Source: Akkermansia sp. (GTDB lineage Bacteria > Verrucomicrobiota > Verrucomicrobiia > Verrucomicrobiales > Akkermansiaceae). Taken from it: a stretch of DNA of 41,610 nucleotides. The position numbers and the translations under genes are program-made. Location of the stretch: assembly GCA_017409465.1 (NCBI GenBank), contig JAFQSQ010000007.1, positions 1 through 41,610 on the forward strand, read 5' to 3'. The notes under the pieces were generated by a model that saw nothing but the letters and a program-made list of their open reading frames with translations, made no database searches and was not told the origin of the DNA. This document shows positions 6,466 to 15,878 of the stretch, one piece after another; the first letter of the stretch is position 1; each line of letters opens with the position of its first letter.

Positions 6466-7500
6466 ATGCTTTACGGTAGTATCCAGCAGCTGACCGCGGA
6501 CTCAAGCTCGGCTGAAGTGCAGGGCACGGTGATGGTGCAGGTGACGAAGAAGCTCACCAAAACCACCAAGACCGGGAAACCCTATCTGGAAGTGGAACTG
6601 GCAGATGCGGCCGGTTCCTTTTCGCTTAAAATCTGGGACAACGCGCCCTGGCATCCGGCGTTCAATGCGCTGCAGCCCAATGATGCCATTGCTGTGACGG
6701 GCAACTGGAGCGTGAATGAATATGGTTTGAACGGCGCGGCGCTGGATTGCCGCAGCCTTACGCCGGAGGAAGAGGAGCAGATGCTCGCCGGCAGCCCGGA
6801 GCTCTGCGCCCGGCAGAAAAAGGATTGGGAGGGTATCCTGGCCCTCATTGCCTCCATGCGCGACCCGCGCCTGCGCACGCTCTGTGAGACGGTGACAGAG
6901 AAATACGGCGCCCGCTTCCGACGCAGCGGTGCCGCGCGGATGAATCACCATGCCCGCCGCGGCGGTCTGGTGGAGCATGTGGCTTCCGTCATGCGTGTGG
7001 CAGAGGCGCTCTGCACGGCCTATCCCTCGCTCAATCGCGATCTGGTGTTGGCCGGAGCCCTGCTGCACGACTGCGGCAAGATGTGGGAGAATGTGTACGA
7101 GGAGCATAGCCTGGTGATGCCCTATTCGCTGGCCGGGGAACTGCTCGGCCATATTCCGGTGGGAATTGAGCTGGTGAACCGCCTGTGGGGGCTGATGCTC
7201 ACCCCGGAACGGCGCGATGCGTGGAAAACGCTTGTGCCCGCCACCGAGCAGGTGCGGTTGCATCTGCTGCACCTTATCGCCTCCCATCACGGTACACTGG
7301 AATACGGCTCTCCCGTTGTGCCCAAGACGCCGGAGGCGTTGGCGCTGCACCATGCGGATGACATCGATGCCAAGATGGAGATGTTCCGCGCGGTTTACAC
7401 AGAGTCGCAGCCGCTATCTGAGCATGTGATACAGCGCAAGTTCCCCCTGCCGTCCAACGCTGTGGTGCCCCTGCCGTCCTTTGAGGGAGGTGAGGCATGA
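6466..7500 (+). CDS. OB-fold/HD-domain exoribonuclease, YhaM-like
   Basis: The 344-residue protein has an N-terminal OB fold (about residues 15-95, with LEVELADAAGSFSLKIWDN) and a C-terminal HD phosphohydrolase domain. Metal-binding motifs are visible: H in RRGGLVEHVASVM and His201-Asp202 in LLHDCGKMWE. This order is that of YhaM/CBF1, a 3'-5' exoribonuclease that trims RNA and single-stranded DNA. The length fits the family. The stop codon overlaps the start of the LysE-type gene (ATGA), so the two are probably translated together; a functional link is not obvious. Confidence 0.85.
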   Translation: MLYGSIQQLTADSSSAEVQGTVMVQVTKKLTKTTKTGKPYLEVELADAAGSFSLKIWDNAPWHPAFNALQPNDAIAVTGNWSVNEYGLNGAALDCRSLTPEEEEQMLAGSPELCARQKKDWEGILALIASMRDPRLRTLCETVTEKYGARFRRSGAARMNHHARRGGLVEHVASVMRVAEALCTAYPSLNRDLVLAGALLHDCGKMWENVYEEHSLVMPYSLAGELLGHIPVGIELVNRLWGLMLTPERRDAWKTLVPATEQVRLHLLHLIASHHGTLEYGSPVVPKTPEALALHHADDIDAKMEMFRAVYTESQPLSEHVIQRKFPLPSNAVVPLPSFEGGEA

Positions 7501-8129
7501 CCGAGGCCATTCTCAGCCTGATTTCCATTTCTCTGCTGCTGATTATCTCCCAGCTCAGCCCCGGGCCGGATTTGTTTTTCGTGGTGCGCACCTCGCTGGC
7601 GCAGGGGTTCCGCGCGGCCTGTGCCGTGGTGACAGGAATCACCATCGGTATCACTATTCAGCTTTGCATTGTCTGTGCGGCCGGTCGCTGGCTGCTGGAG
7701 CAGGAGTGGAGCCGTTGGCTGCTCTGGGCGGCTGCAGGATGGTTCCTGTACCTCGCCTGGAAAATCATGCCGCGACACTTCCGCGCCGCAGAGGAGATTC
7801 AGCAAGCCACCGCCGACCGCGAGCCGCTGTTGCACTTGCTCCGGCAGGGATTCCTCTGCAACATCCTCAACCCCAAATGCACCCTTTTCATCTGCGGGCT
7901 CTGTCTGGGACCTCTACAGGCATTCGGCGATACTTTCAGCTGGTTTGAACCGGCGCTGGTGGTCAGCATGGCTCTGGCCGGGCAGGGCGGCTGGATGCTC
8001 TGGAGTGGCCTGCTGCAGTGGGCTCCCCTGCGCCGACTGTACGCCCGCTATTCCGCCTGGGTGGACCTCGTGTTTGCCCTCCTGCTGGCTCTCATGGCGG
8101 CACTCCTGGTGTGGCAACCGGGATTTTAA
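7497..8129 (+). CDS. LysE/RhtB-family amino-acid exporter
   Basis: A 210-residue inner-membrane protein with about six hydrophobic spans. The N-terminal SPGPDLFFVVRTSLAQGFRA and the internal GFLCNILNPKCTLF are the two signature segments of the LysE/RhtB exporters, which expel amino acids such as lysine, threonine or homoserine lactone. The substrate cannot be read from sequence. It overlaps the upstream HD-domain gene by 4 nt. The length is normal for the family. Confidence 0.9.
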   Translation: MTEAILSLISISLLLIISQLSPGPDLFFVVRTSLAQGFRAACAVVTGITIGITIQLCIVCAAGRWLLEQEWSRWLLWAAAGWFLYLAWKIMPRHFRAAEEIQQATADREPLLHLLRQGFLCNILNPKCTLFICGLCLGPLQAFGDTFSWFEPALVVSMALAGQGGWMLWSGLLQWAPLRRLYARYSAWVDLVFALLLALMAALLVWQPGF

Positions 8130-8163
8130 GGGGCATTTTTTGCCCCCTATGGGCGATTGGTGC

Positions 8164-8192
8164 TTGCATTTTACAGCGGGATGGAGTATGGT
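8164..8192 (+). promoter_or_regulatory. Candidate promoter of the sdhCAB operon
   Basis: TTGCAT at 8164-8169 and TATGGT at 8187-8192 are spaced by 17 nt, 27 nt before the sdhC ATG. Confidence 0.4.
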
Positions 8193-8219
8193 TATTCACG
8201 CAAAGACGTTATTGCACTT

Positions 8220-8891
8220 ATGAACGACATTATCACGACAGCATGTAAGTTTGTCACGTCCTCCATCGGCCGCAAGATTCTTGTGGCGCTGACCGGGGCG
8301 TGCCTCCTCCTGTTCCTCGTGGGACACCTTGCCGGTAACATGACCATCTACGGTGGAAATCCCGGTGCCGGTGAGCCCTCCTGGATTGACGCATACGCTA
8401 CCGGTCTGCACACCATGCCTGCCTGGCTGCTCATGGCTATCCGCCTGGGGCTACTGGCCATTCTGCTGGTTCACGTAGTGCTGACGCTGGTGCTCAAGTA
8501 TGAGAACGTGACCGCCCGCACCCACTACCAGAAGGAGGGTACGCTCAAGGCCACGCTTTCTTCCCGCACGATGGTGCTTACGGGTGTGATGATTTTCTGC
8601 TTCCTGGTGTTCCACCTGTGGCAGCTGACTGTTAACGGCGATCCGCACGATTGCTACAACCACATCATCGCTGCGTTCTCCAACGGCTGGTGCTCCCTGT
8701 TCTACATTGTGGCCATCTGCTGCCTGTTCATGCACGTGCGCCACGGTGTGCAGTCCATCCTGCAGACGCTGGGTCTTGCCACCCGCAAGGTGCGCCCGCT
8801 CTACAATCTGGTTGCCGTTCTCTTCGCCATTGTGGTTTGCGGCGGTTTCATCTCCATCCCGCTGGCTGTGCTCACGGGTATTCTCAAGTAA
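8220..8891 (+). CDS. sdhC: Succinate dehydrogenase/fumarate reductase cytochrome b558 subunit
   Basis: This is the membrane anchor that passes electrons between the flavoprotein/iron-sulfur head and the quinone pool. The 223-residue protein has five hydrophobic spans (about 20-42, 66-90, 115-137, 155-175, 195-220), as in the single-subunit di-haem b558 anchors of the B type. Candidate haem histidines lie in FLVGHLAGN, VFHLWQ and MHVRHGVQS. The ATG at 8220 is chosen over upstream in-frame starts because the protein then begins MNDIITTACKFV with a short tail before the first span. It is the first gene of sdhC-sdhA-sdhB; sdhA follows after 22 nt. No Shine-Dalgarno site is seen. Confidence 0.92.
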   Translation: MNDIITTACKFVTSSIGRKILVALTGACLLLFLVGHLAGNMTIYGGNPGAGEPSWIDAYATGLHTMPAWLLMAIRLGLLAILLVHVVLTLVLKYENVTARTHYQKEGTLKATLSSRTMVLTGVMIFCFLVFHLWQLTVNGDPHDCYNHIIAAFSNGWCSLFYIVAICCLFMHVRHGVQSILQTLGLATRKVRPLYNLVAVLFAIVVCGGFISIPLAVLTGILK

Positions 8892-8913
8892 CTTTCTCAT
8901 CTGACAGACACTT

Positions 8914-10878
8914 ATGAACGACATCAAGTTTCCCGTAAGCGACTACATGCCGGATTCCTGCATTCCGGACGGTCCCATTGAGCAGAAGTGGACCAAGTAC
9001 AAGCGCGAGGCCAAGCTCATCAACCCCAATAACCGCCGTAAGTACACCGTGCTGGTGGTGGGTACCGGTCTGGCCGGCGGCTCCGCTGCTGCCACGCTGG
9101 CTGAGCAGGGCTACAACGTGAAGTGCTTCTGCTACCAGGACAGCCCCCGCCGCGCTCACTCCATCGCCGCTCAGGGTGGTATCAACGCCGCTCACAACTA
9201 CCAGAACGACGGTGACTCCGTCTACCGCCTCTTCTACGACACGGTGAAGGGTGGTGACTTCCGCGCCCGTGAGGCCAACGTGTATCGTCTGGCAGAGGTG
9301 TCCTGCGACATCATCAACCAGTGCGTGGCTCAGGGTGTTCCCTTCGGTCGCGAATACGGCGGTCTGCTGGACAACCGCTCTTTCGGCGGTTCTCAGCTCA
9401 AGCGTACTTTCTACAGCCGCGGTCAGACTGGCCAGCAGCTTCTGCTGGGTTGCTATCAGGCCATGGAGAAGGAAATCGGCAAGGGTCATATCGAGATGCA
9501 CCCCCGCACCGAAATGCTCGACCTCGTGGTCGTGGACGGGCATGCCAAGGGTATTGTGGTGCGCGACATGGTGACCGGCGAAATCAAGAGCTATGCCGGT
9601 GACACCGTGCTGCTGGCCACCGGTGGTTATGGCCGCGTGTTCTTCCTTTCCACCAACGCCATGGGCTGCAACGTGGGTGCTGCCTGCGCCTGCTGGAAGA
9701 AGGGTGCCTACTTTGCCAACCCCTGCTTCACACAGATTCACCCCACCTGTATCCCCGTCAAGGGCGACTACCAGTCTAAGCTCACCCTCATGTCCGAATC
9801 CCTGCGTAACGACGGCCGTATCTGGGTTCCCAAGAGCCGCGAGGTCGCTGAGAAGATTCGCAAGGGCGAGATGAAGCCCTCCGATGTGGCGGAGAATGAC
9901 CGCGACTACTATCTGGAGCGCAAGTACCCGTCCTTCGGCAACCTGGCTCCGCGTGATATCTCCTCCCGCGCCGCTAAGGAAGCCTGCGATGATGAGCGCG
10001 GTGTGGCCGCTACCGGTCGCGGTGTGTTCCTGGACTTCAAGGACGCCATTGCCCGCATGGGTAAGGAGTGGATTGACGGCCAGTACGGCAACCTCTTCGA
10101 GATGTACGAGGAAATCACCGCCGTTGACCCGCACGAGCAGCCCATGATGATTTATCCCGCCTCTCACTACACCATGGGTGGTCTGTGGGTGGACTACAAC
10201 CTCATGTCCTCCATCCCCGGTCTGCATGTGCTGGGTGAGGCTAACTTCTCTGACCACGGTGCCAACCGTCTCGGTGCTTCCGCGCTGATGCAGGGCCTCT
10301 CCGACGGTTACTTCGTGATTGCTTCCACGCTGCCCACCTATCTCACCACGCAGAAGCCCGGCAGTGTCACCACCGCCGCCCCCGAATTCAAGGAGGCTGA
10401 GGATGCCGTGAAGGAGCGCATCAACAAGATGATGAACGTGAAGGGTACCCGCACCCCGGACGAAATCCACCGCGAGCTCGGCAAGCTGGTCTGGGACAAG
10501 GTCGGTATGGGCCGCACGAAGGAATCCCTCATGGAAGCCATCGAGAAGATTCCCGGCATCCGTGATGAGTTCTGGAGCAACGTGAAGGTTGCCGGTTCTA
10601 CCGAGGGTATGAACATGGAGCTGGAGAAAGCCTGGCGCGTGGCTGCCTTCCTCGACTTTGCCGAGGTGCTGTGCTACGACGCTCTCAACCGCGAGGAATC
10701 CTGCGGTGCTCACTTCCGTCTTGAGCACCAGATGGCTGACGGTGAAGCCAAGCGCGATGACGCCAACTTCGCCTACGTGGCCTGCTGGGAGTACAAGGGC
10801 ACGGGCGAGCTGCCGGTTCTTCACAAGGAGAATCTCACCTTCGACAATGTCCACCTGGCCATTCGTTCCTACAAGTAA
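8914..10878 (+). CDS. sdhA: Succinate dehydrogenase/fumarate reductase flavoprotein subunit
   Basis: This catalytic subunit interconverts succinate and fumarate. The dinucleotide fold [19 protein letters not shown] lies near residues 49-67. [12 protein letters not shown] carries the His that binds FAD covalently. HPTCIP near residue 276 and the [11 protein letters not shown] and [10 protein letters not shown] segments complete the FAD and dicarboxylate sites. At 654 residues it matches the B-type enzymes of Bacteroidetes and related anaerobes better than the 588-residue proteobacterial SdhA. It is the middle gene of the operon, with sdhB 30 nt downstream. Direction in the cell (fumarate reduction or succinate oxidation) cannot be told from sequence. 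Confidence 0.96.
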   Translation: MNDIKFPVSDYMPDSCIPDGPIEQKWTKYKREAKLINPNNRRKYTVLVVGTGLAGGSAAATLAEQGYNVKCFCYQDSPRRAHSIAAQGGINAAHNYQNDGDSVYRLFYDTVKGGDFRAREANVYRLAEVSCDIINQCVAQGVPFGREYGGLLDNRSFGGSQLKRTFYSRGQTGQQLLLGCYQAMEKEIGKGHIEMHPRTEMLDLVVVDGHAKGIVVRDMVTGEIKSYAGDTVLLATGGYGRVFFLSTNAMGCNVGAACACWKKGAYFANPCFTQIHPTCIPVKGDYQSKLTLMSESLRNDGRIWVPKSREVAEKIRKGEMKPSDVAENDRDYYLERKYPSFGNLAPRDISSRAAKEACDDERGVAATGRGVFLDFKDAIARMGKEWIDGQYGNLFEMYEEITAVDPHEQPMMIYPASHYTMGGLWVDYNLMSSIPGLHVLGEANFSDHGANRLGASALMQGLSDGYFVIASTLPTYLTTQKPGSVTTAAPEFKEAEDAVKERINKMMNVKGTRTPDEIHRELGKLVWDKVGMGRTKESLMEAIEKIPGIRDEFWSNVKVAGSTEGMNMELEKAWRVAAFLDFAEVLCYDALNREESCGAHFRLEHQMADGEAKRDDANFAYVACWEYKGTGELPVLHKENLTFDNVHLAIRSYK

Positions 10879-10908
10879 TCGAATTTAACCTTTTACATCT
10901 TTCATATT

Positions 10909-11676
10909 ATGGCAAATCTTAATCTTACGCTCAAGGTTTGGCGCCAGGAGAACGCTCAGGCTCAGGGTCGCATCGAAACCTACAAGGCAACCAACATCCC
11001 CGAGGAGGCCTCTTTCCTGGAGATGCTGGACATCGTGAACGAGGGGCTGGTGAAGGAAGGTATCGAGCCGATTCACTTTGACCATGACTGCCGCGAGGGT
11101 ATCTGCGGTATGTGCTCCCTGACCATCAACGGTGTGCCCCACGGCGGCAAGCACGTGACCACCTGCCAGCTGCACATGCGCCAGTTCAAGGACGGCGACA
11201 CGGTGTGGATTGAGCCCTTCCGCGCCCGCGCGTTCCCTCTGCTGCGTGACCTCGTGGTAGACCGTACTGCTCTGGACAACATCATTGCTTCCGGCGGTTT
11301 CGTGGATGTGCGCACCGGTTCCGCTCCGAACGCCAACAACATGCCCGTGCGCAAGAAGACGGCAGATGCCGCTTTCGATGCCGCTGCATGCATCGGCTGC
11401 GGTGCCTGCGTGGCCAGCTGCAAGAACAGCTCTGCCATGCTCTTCACCTCTGCCAAGGCTGCTCACCTCAACCTGCTGCCTCAGGGACACCCGGAGAAGA
11501 ACAAGCGCGTGCTCGCCATGGTGCGCCAGATGGATGCCATGGGCTTCGGCAACTGCACCAACCAGTACGAGTGCGAGGCCGCCTGCCCGAAGGGTATCTC
11601 TGTGGACAACATTGCCAAGCTGAACCGCGACTACATGATAGCCTGCGCTTCCGAGGCCGTGGGCGTGTTCGCCTGA
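10909..11676 (+). CDS. sdhB: Succinate dehydrogenase/fumarate reductase iron-sulfur subunit
   Basis: This subunit carries electrons from FAD to the cytochrome b anchor. The N-terminal plant-type ferredoxin domain has CREGICGMC and a later Cys in TTCQLHM for the [2Fe-2S] centre. The C-terminal domain has [13 protein letters not shown] and, further on, [15 protein letters not shown], which supply ligands for the [4Fe-4S] and [3Fe-4S] centres. At 255 residues it has normal length. It is the last gene of the operon and is followed by a strong terminator. The start region has no Shine-Dalgarno site; it is AT-rich (TTTCATATT before ATG). Confidence 0.96.
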   Translation: MANLNLTLKVWRQENAQAQGRIETYKATNIPEEASFLEMLDIVNEGLVKEGIEPIHFDHDCREGICGMCSLTINGVPHGGKHVTTCQLHMRQFKDGDTVWIEPFRARAFPLLRDLVVDRTALDNIIASGGFVDVRTGSAPNANNMPVRKKTADAAFDAAACIGCGACVASCKNSSAMLFTSAKAAHLNLLPQGHPEKNKRVLAMVRQMDAMGFGNCTNQYECEAACPKGISVDNIAKLNRDYMIACASEAVGVFA

Positions 11677-11703
11677 TGCGTTTGGTACAACGTCTTTACA
11701 CCG

Positions 11704-11731
11704 CCCGGCAGGTTTACCTGCCGGGTGTTTT
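11704..11731 (+). terminator. Terminator of the sdhCAB operon
   Basis: A perfect 10-bp stem (CCCGGCAGGT with ACCTGCCGGG, loop TT) at 11704-11725 is followed by a T-rich tail (TGTTTTGT). Confidence 0.85.
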
Positions 11732-11796
11732 GTCTGTCAGCATAGAGTTAATGACTTGCGGGGCAGTGGAGGGTGTGGTACTGTTCATCGCGTCGC

Positions 11797-12246
11797 ATGA
11801 ATACCACCGATCAGTCCCCGTTAGTGATGGTGAGGGCAGAGGAGCTGCCGGAGACCATGTCCTCTGCGGAGCTTGTGAGCCTGCTTGCCCATGAGGTGGC
11901 GGCGCAGCTGGGTGTCGATGGTGCCGTTGTTGCGGCTGCCGCCCTGTTGCGGGAGGCGGGCGAACCCACCTATGTGGGGCGCGGTATGGCCGTGCCGCAT
12001 GCTCGTGTGAGTGGTCTTCCTCTGGCGGCGATGTATGTGGCGCGCTGTCGTAGGGGCATTCCCTGGGGCAGTGGTGAGGCACGCCTGGTCGTGTTTACCG
12101 CCGCCGCTGAAGAGAAGCCGGAGCAGTACCTGCAACTACTCTCTGCCGCCATGCGCTGGCGCTTGAGCTACGCCTCTGCTGACGAGGTTCTGCAGGCTTC
12201 CTCCGAAGACTTGCATGAGCGGCTGCTCAGCTTCTCTGATATCTGA
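11797..12246 (+). CDS. PTS EIIA-type (fructose/nitrogen class) domain protein
   Basis: A 149-residue single-domain protein of the PTS IIA type 2 family (PF00359). The signature GRGMAVPHARV places the phosphorylatable His at residue 68. Such stand-alone IIA proteins often act in regulation (PtsN type) and not in sugar uptake; no EIIB/EIIC or HPr gene is visible here. The ATG at 11797 is chosen because the eight residues ahead of it (MWYCSSRR) are not family-like. It is followed by a terminator. Confidence 0.8.
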   Translation: MNTTDQSPLVMVRAEELPETMSSAELVSLLAHEVAAQLGVDGAVVAAAALLREAGEPTYVGRGMAVPHARVSGLPLAAMYVARCRRGIPWGSGEARLVVFTAAAEEKPEQYLQLLSAAMRWRLSYASADEVLQASSEDLHERLLSFSDI

Positions 12247-12256
12247 TGCAGCGCCT

Positions 12257-12287
12257 AAAAAACCGCAGCCGAACGACTGCGGTTTTT
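12257..12287. terminator. Bidirectional terminator
   Basis: CCGCAG (12263-12268) pairs with CTGCGG (12277-12282), flanked by six A on the left and five T on the right, so it can end both the IIA gene (+) and the acidic lipoprotein gene (-). Confidence 0.8.
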
Positions 12288-12314
12288 GTTGAAGTACGTC
12301 AGGATTCTGTCGAA

Positions 12315-12545
12315 TCAGAAGCTATCTTCCTCGGAGGTGGATTCCTCATCGGAGCTCTCTTCTTCCTCAGAGGAGCTGTCTTCGTCAGAGGAGCTGTCTT
12401 CCTCCGAGGCGCTGTCCTCATCAGAGCTTCCTTCCTCATCGGAGCTCTCTTCGTCAGAGGAGCTGTCTTCCTCATCGGTGAAGTCATCCACATCAGCGGG
12501 CGGCGGTTCATCGGTGGAGGAGTCATCGCTGCTGTCGGTATCTTC
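12315..12545 (-). repeat. Imperfect coding repeat for the acidic Ser/Asp/Glu tail
   Basis: Short units made of GAG, GAC/GAT and TCC/AGC-type codons repeat over about 230 bp (on the plus strand seen as recurring GAGGAGCTGTCTTC-like words). It lies within the lipoprotein gene and gives false frames on the plus strand. Confidence 0.7.
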
Positions 12546-13196
12546 GTCCTTGCCGGTTTCAGCGCCGACAGATTCGGCCTCTTCAGCCTTCTTGATTTCC
12601 TCGATGCGGACGCGCTGAGCCTCTGTCAGCGGCTTGGAGATGAGATACTGCTCGCTCTGCAGACCACTGGCCTTGCGGGAATCGATGCGGAAGGTGTCGT
12701 AACCGGCATCGGCAAGAGTCTCCATGATGGCATCGCTGATGGCCTTGCGGTCATTGGTATCGCAGACATAGAGGCGATAGTTGCCGATGTAGGGTAAATC
12801 CCAGGCGGCAACGCCATCACGGGGAATAAGTACACCCGTCATGTTGCCCTGACCATCGGAGCAGATAGCCCAGGTCAGCTGCTTGCCGGTGCGCGGATTC
12901 ACCATGGCGATGTAGTACTGAGGATACGCATAGGAAACAGTCTTGATGACGGACTTGCGCAGCCACATATCGAGCGCGCGCTCGACGTTGTCGGGCAGGG
13001 GACCGGCCTCGGTACAGGTGCGGCTGCGGGGAGAGCTCGCATCGTTATAACTGTACACGGTGGGATTGACGCTGTCGACGAGCTGCTTGGCCTTGTTCTG
13101 GGGCAGCGTGACGTTGGAACAAGAGCTGGCGGCTGTGGCCACAGCGATGGCTCCGCAGGTCAGCACAACGTTTTTGAAGAGGGGAAGATGTTTCAT
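12315..13196 (-). CDS. Lipoprotein with a long Ser/Asp/Glu tail
   Basis: The product is a 293-residue protein of unknown function. The N-terminus has a signal peptide with lipobox ASSC. A globular part (about residues 30-205) includes YPQYYIAMVNPRTGKQLTWAIC and a second region (DRKAISDAIMETLADAGYDTFRID) that looks alpha/beta. Residues about 209-293 are almost only Ser, Asp and Glu (SSSDEESSDEEGSSDEDS), encoded by an imperfect DNA repeat at roughly 12315-12545. The tail is highly anionic and probably disordered, so it could bind cations or surface partners; that is inference. Tail length may vary between strains by repeat slippage. It has no recognised family. Confidence 0.75.
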   Translation of the reverse strand: MKHLPLFKNVVLTCGAIAVATAASSCSNVTLPQNKAKQLVDSVNPTVYSYNDASSPRSRTCTEAGPLPDNVERALDMWLRKSVIKTVSYAYPQYYIAMVNPRTGKQLTWAICSDGQGNMTGVLIPRDGVAAWDLPYIGNYRLYVCDTNDRKAISDAIMETLADAGYDTFRIDSRKASGLQSEQYLISKPLTEAQRVRIEEIKKAEEAESVGAETGKDEDTDSSDDSSTDEPPPADVDDFTDEEDSSSDEESSDEEGSSDEDSASEEDSSSDEDSSSEEEESSDEESTSEEDSF

Positions 13197-13383
13197 GTCG
13201 TTCGGTGTTCTTTATTCTAGCCAATTCAACCGTGAAAAGACAAGCAAAAAGTGCATCGAATGAAGAAAAAAGTGAGTTTTTTGCGGCATTTGAGTCGGAA
13301 TGTGCGTAAAAGGCGGCCGGATAGGAGTTGATAGCTCAGAATGAGCTTGACGCAGCAGGGTGAAAAGGTCAGAATATGGGGGT

Positions 13384-14556
13384 ATGAAATTTTCAAGTTA
13401 TCGGACGATGAGTGGGGTGGCGCTGAGCCTGGTGTCGATACTGGGGTTGTGTGCCTGTGAGGATAAGGAGCAGGCTGCCGAGCCCAAGCCGGAACAGACT
13501 GCGGAGGCTCCGACTCCTGCTGCGCCTGCTCCCGCTGAGCTGAGCGCCTTCGATGAGGCTCGCGATGCTTTGTTTGACCATGCCGTCTTCGTGTTGGGGC
13601 AGCGGGTGACCTCTCCCGATACGTTTCCGGAGGTGAATACAGAAGTCAAGGATATGCTGGAGCTGCTGCAGAATTACTATGCTGCTCTGCAGAATGAACC
13701 TGAGATGCCTGAGGAGCGCGCCCGTGTGTCGCTGCAGATTGCGCAGACAATATGTGACCTGGGTGCATACGCCAAGGCCTATGAGGCTTATGAGACTGCG
13801 GCGAAGGATATCGAAGCACTGCCTGAAAACGTGCGCAACAGCAGAGAGACCAAACGCTCTCTCAGTGCAATCGCTGCCGGTAAGGGAGCCTGTCTGCTGG
13901 CGCAGAGTAAGGCGTCTGAGGCTCTGGAGTACTACAAGCAGTCCCTGGAGCTTGATATGGCCATGCTGAAGGAGCTGCATCCCGAGGATAAGCCCATTGA
14001 GGGCGAGACGGTGCCTCCCGAGCTGGCTGCTGCAGCTACCGGGGTGCTTGATTCCTATCGTTGTCTGGGTGATTGCCAGAACATCGCAGGCGACCCGGAA
14101 GAGGCGCGCGAGACCTACAGGAAGGGCATGGAACTCGTGCAGAAGCTGCGCGTACTGGCGCCTTCCATGGCTGTCTCTTACGTCAAGCTGCTCATCGCCA
14201 CGGCTGACCTGGAAAATGAGCTGGGAGATGCCCGCAAGGCGCTCGCCGGCTGGCAGCAGGCGGCGGAGCTCTGCCAGGGGCTCAACCAGGCTAATGCTTC
14301 TCTCAAGATAAAGGCCGATACCAAGCGCTTGCACGATACCCTCATTCGCCCGATTATGCAGATGCGCGCTCGCTTGGCTGAAGAGGAAAAGTCCAAGTCA
14401 GAAAGTGAGCCGAAGCCGGAGGTGACGACAGAGCCTATCCAGCCTGTGCCTGCCGCTGAGGCTCCGGCGCCGGTCGTGGCTCCGGAAGCTGAGGCGCCCA
14501 AGCCTGCTGCAGAGAAGCCTGCAACCAACCGTCGTCGTAATCGTCGCAATCGCTGA
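13384..14556 (+). CDS. TPR-containing lipoprotein
   Basis: A 390-residue protein. The signal peptide ends in the lipobox LCAC, so it is probably a lipoprotein. After an Ala/Pro/Glu linker come helical repeats of TPR type (AYAKAYEAYETAAKDIEALP, ASEALEYYKQSLELDMAML, EEARETYRKGMELVQKL, DARKALAGWQQAAELCQG), covering about residues 110-310. The C-terminus is another Pro/Ala-rich linker and ends RRRNRRNR, a very basic tip. The ATG at 13384 is chosen because the earlier GTG at 13360 adds eight residues ahead of the signal. It probably scaffolds envelope proteins. nspC starts 6 nt downstream, so the two share a transcript. Confidence 0.75.
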   Translation: MKFSSYRTMSGVALSLVSILGLCACEDKEQAAEPKPEQTAEAPTPAAPAPAELSAFDEARDALFDHAVFVLGQRVTSPDTFPEVNTEVKDMLELLQNYYAALQNEPEMPEERARVSLQIAQTICDLGAYAKAYEAYETAAKDIEALPENVRNSRETKRSLSAIAAGKGACLLAQSKASEALEYYKQSLELDMAMLKELHPEDKPIEGETVPPELAAAATGVLDSYRCLGDCQNIAGDPEEARETYRKGMELVQKLRVLAPSMAVSYVKLLIATADLENELGDARKALAGWQQAAELCQGLNQANASLKIKADTKRLHDTLIRPIMQMRARLAEEEKSKSESEPKPEVTTEPIQPVPAAEAPAPVVAPEAEAPKPAAEKPATNRRRNRRNR

Positions 14557-14562
14557 TAGAGA

Positions 14563-15753
14563 GTGGCTTCCTTCATCATATCCGAGTCGGCGCTGGAGCG
14601 CAATGCACGCGTGTTGAGCGAGGTGGCATCGGCTTCGGGCGCTCGGATGCTGGTGGCGCTCAAGGCATGCTCGACAACGGCCTGTTTCGATACCCTGCGG
14701 CCATATGCAGTCGGCTGCTGTGCGTCGGGTCTGTACGAGGCTCGTCTGGCAGCCCGCCATATGGGAGGACACGTGGCCGTGTATTCTCCGGCGTATCGTG
14801 AATCGGAGTTGGAGGAGCTGCTGGAGTTCGCCCACCATATTGACTTCAACAGCATGCCGCAGTGGCTGCGGTATCGTGAGCGTTGCAGGACTCATCCCAG
14901 AGCTCAGAGAGGGGAACTGCAGTTCGGTCTGCGTATCAACCCTTGTTACTCGACGGGGCATACGCCGCTCTACGACCCCTGTGTGCCCGGTTCTCGTCTC
15001 GGAATCCCGGCAGAGCAGATGAAGGGCGCAGACCTCAACGGTATCTCCGGGCTGCATATCCATACCCTGTGTGAGCAGGGGGCGCAGGAGCTGACAGATA
15101 CCTTCCGCGCTTTTGAAAAACAGTTCGGCTCATTGCTGGCTTCGCCGCACATCCGTTATCTGAATCTGGGGGGCGGACATTGGATTACCAAGCCTGATTA
15201 CGATCGTGAGGCATTGGTTGCCCTGGTGCGTGAGATTCGCTCCTGCTATGATGTTGAGGTATATCTGGAGCCGGGGGAAGCCTGGTTCATCCATACCGGG
15301 GTGCTGCGGGCGCGCGTGCTTGATGTGTTTGACTCCCTCGGGTATCGTCACGCGATTCTGGATATCAGTGCCAGTGCTCACATGCCGGATACGCTGGAGA
15401 TGCCCTATCGGCCGGATGTGTATGCCATTGGCTCGTCCGGCTCCGGCGAGCCGGCGGTTGTGATGCCGGGCGAGTCGTATATAGCGGCAGGCGAGCCCGG
15501 GGTGCTGCCCCATACGTACCGGCTCGGGGCTCCTACCTGCCTGGCGGGCGATGTCATCGGCGATTATTCATTCGAATCGCCGCTTGAGGTGGGCGATGAG
15601 CTTGTGTTCGATGACATGACTCATTACACCATCGTCAAAACAACCCATTTCAACGGTGTCCCGCATCCGGATATCGTGATGCAGCGACGAGAGGGCGTTA
15701 CGACGGTGGCACGCCGCTTTTCCTATGAGGATTTTGAAAGCCGCCTCGGGTGA
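14563..15753 (+). CDS. nspC: Carboxynorspermidine/carboxyspermidine decarboxylase
   Basis: NspC is a PLP enzyme of the alanine-racemase/ornithine-decarboxylase fold III group. It decarboxylates carboxy(nor)spermidine in the aspartate-semialdehyde route to spermidine or norspermidine. The PLP lysine is Lys34 in LVALKACSTT. GLHIHTLCEQ, LNLGGGHWIT, YLEPGEA and the near-C-terminal PTCLAGDVIGDY (containing the conserved Cys-Asp area) are family signatures. The length of 396 residues is normal. The start is GTG, 6 nt after the TPR lipoprotein gene. The partner dehydrogenase (Lys1-like) is not in the window. Confidence 0.93.
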   Translation: MASFIISESALERNARVLSEVASASGARMLVALKACSTTACFDTLRPYAVGCCASGLYEARLAARHMGGHVAVYSPAYRESELEELLEFAHHIDFNSMPQWLRYRERCRTHPRAQRGELQFGLRINPCYSTGHTPLYDPCVPGSRLGIPAEQMKGADLNGISGLHIHTLCEQGAQELTDTFRAFEKQFGSLLASPHIRYLNLGGGHWITKPDYDREALVALVREIRSCYDVEVYLEPGEAWFIHTGVLRARVLDVFDSLGYRHAILDISASAHMPDTLEMPYRPDVYAIGSSGSGEPAVVMPGESYIAAGEPGVLPHTYRLGAPTCLAGDVIGDYSFESPLEVGDELVFDDMTHYTIVKTTHFNGVPHPDIVMQRREGVTTVARRFSYEDFESRLG

Positions 15754-15810
15754 GTCTGCGGGTTTTTCTACAGAAAAATCAGTAAATCATCAAAAAATCT
15801 GAAAAAGTGC

Positions 15811-15838
15811 TTGACTCTTTCATCGGTTTTGGTATACT
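15811..15838 (+). promoter_or_regulatory. Promoter of tRNA-Arg
   Basis: TTGACT at 15811-15816 and TATACT at 15833-15838, spacer 16 nt, lie 40 nt before the tRNA. Confidence 0.65.
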
Positions 15839-15878
15839 GTGCGCACCGCAACAAGTTGCGGCTCCTGAAAAGGAAAAC

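Noticed and set aside
8884..10854. A 656-codon open frame on the minus strand opposite sdhA
   Set aside because: A shadow of sdhA, with no domain and the same His/Val/Gly-rich look.
12246..12797. A 183-codon plus-strand frame opposite the acidic lipoprotein
   Set aside because: It arises from the repeat coding for the Ser/Asp/Glu tail on the other strand; the lipoprotein has a signal peptide and lipobox.
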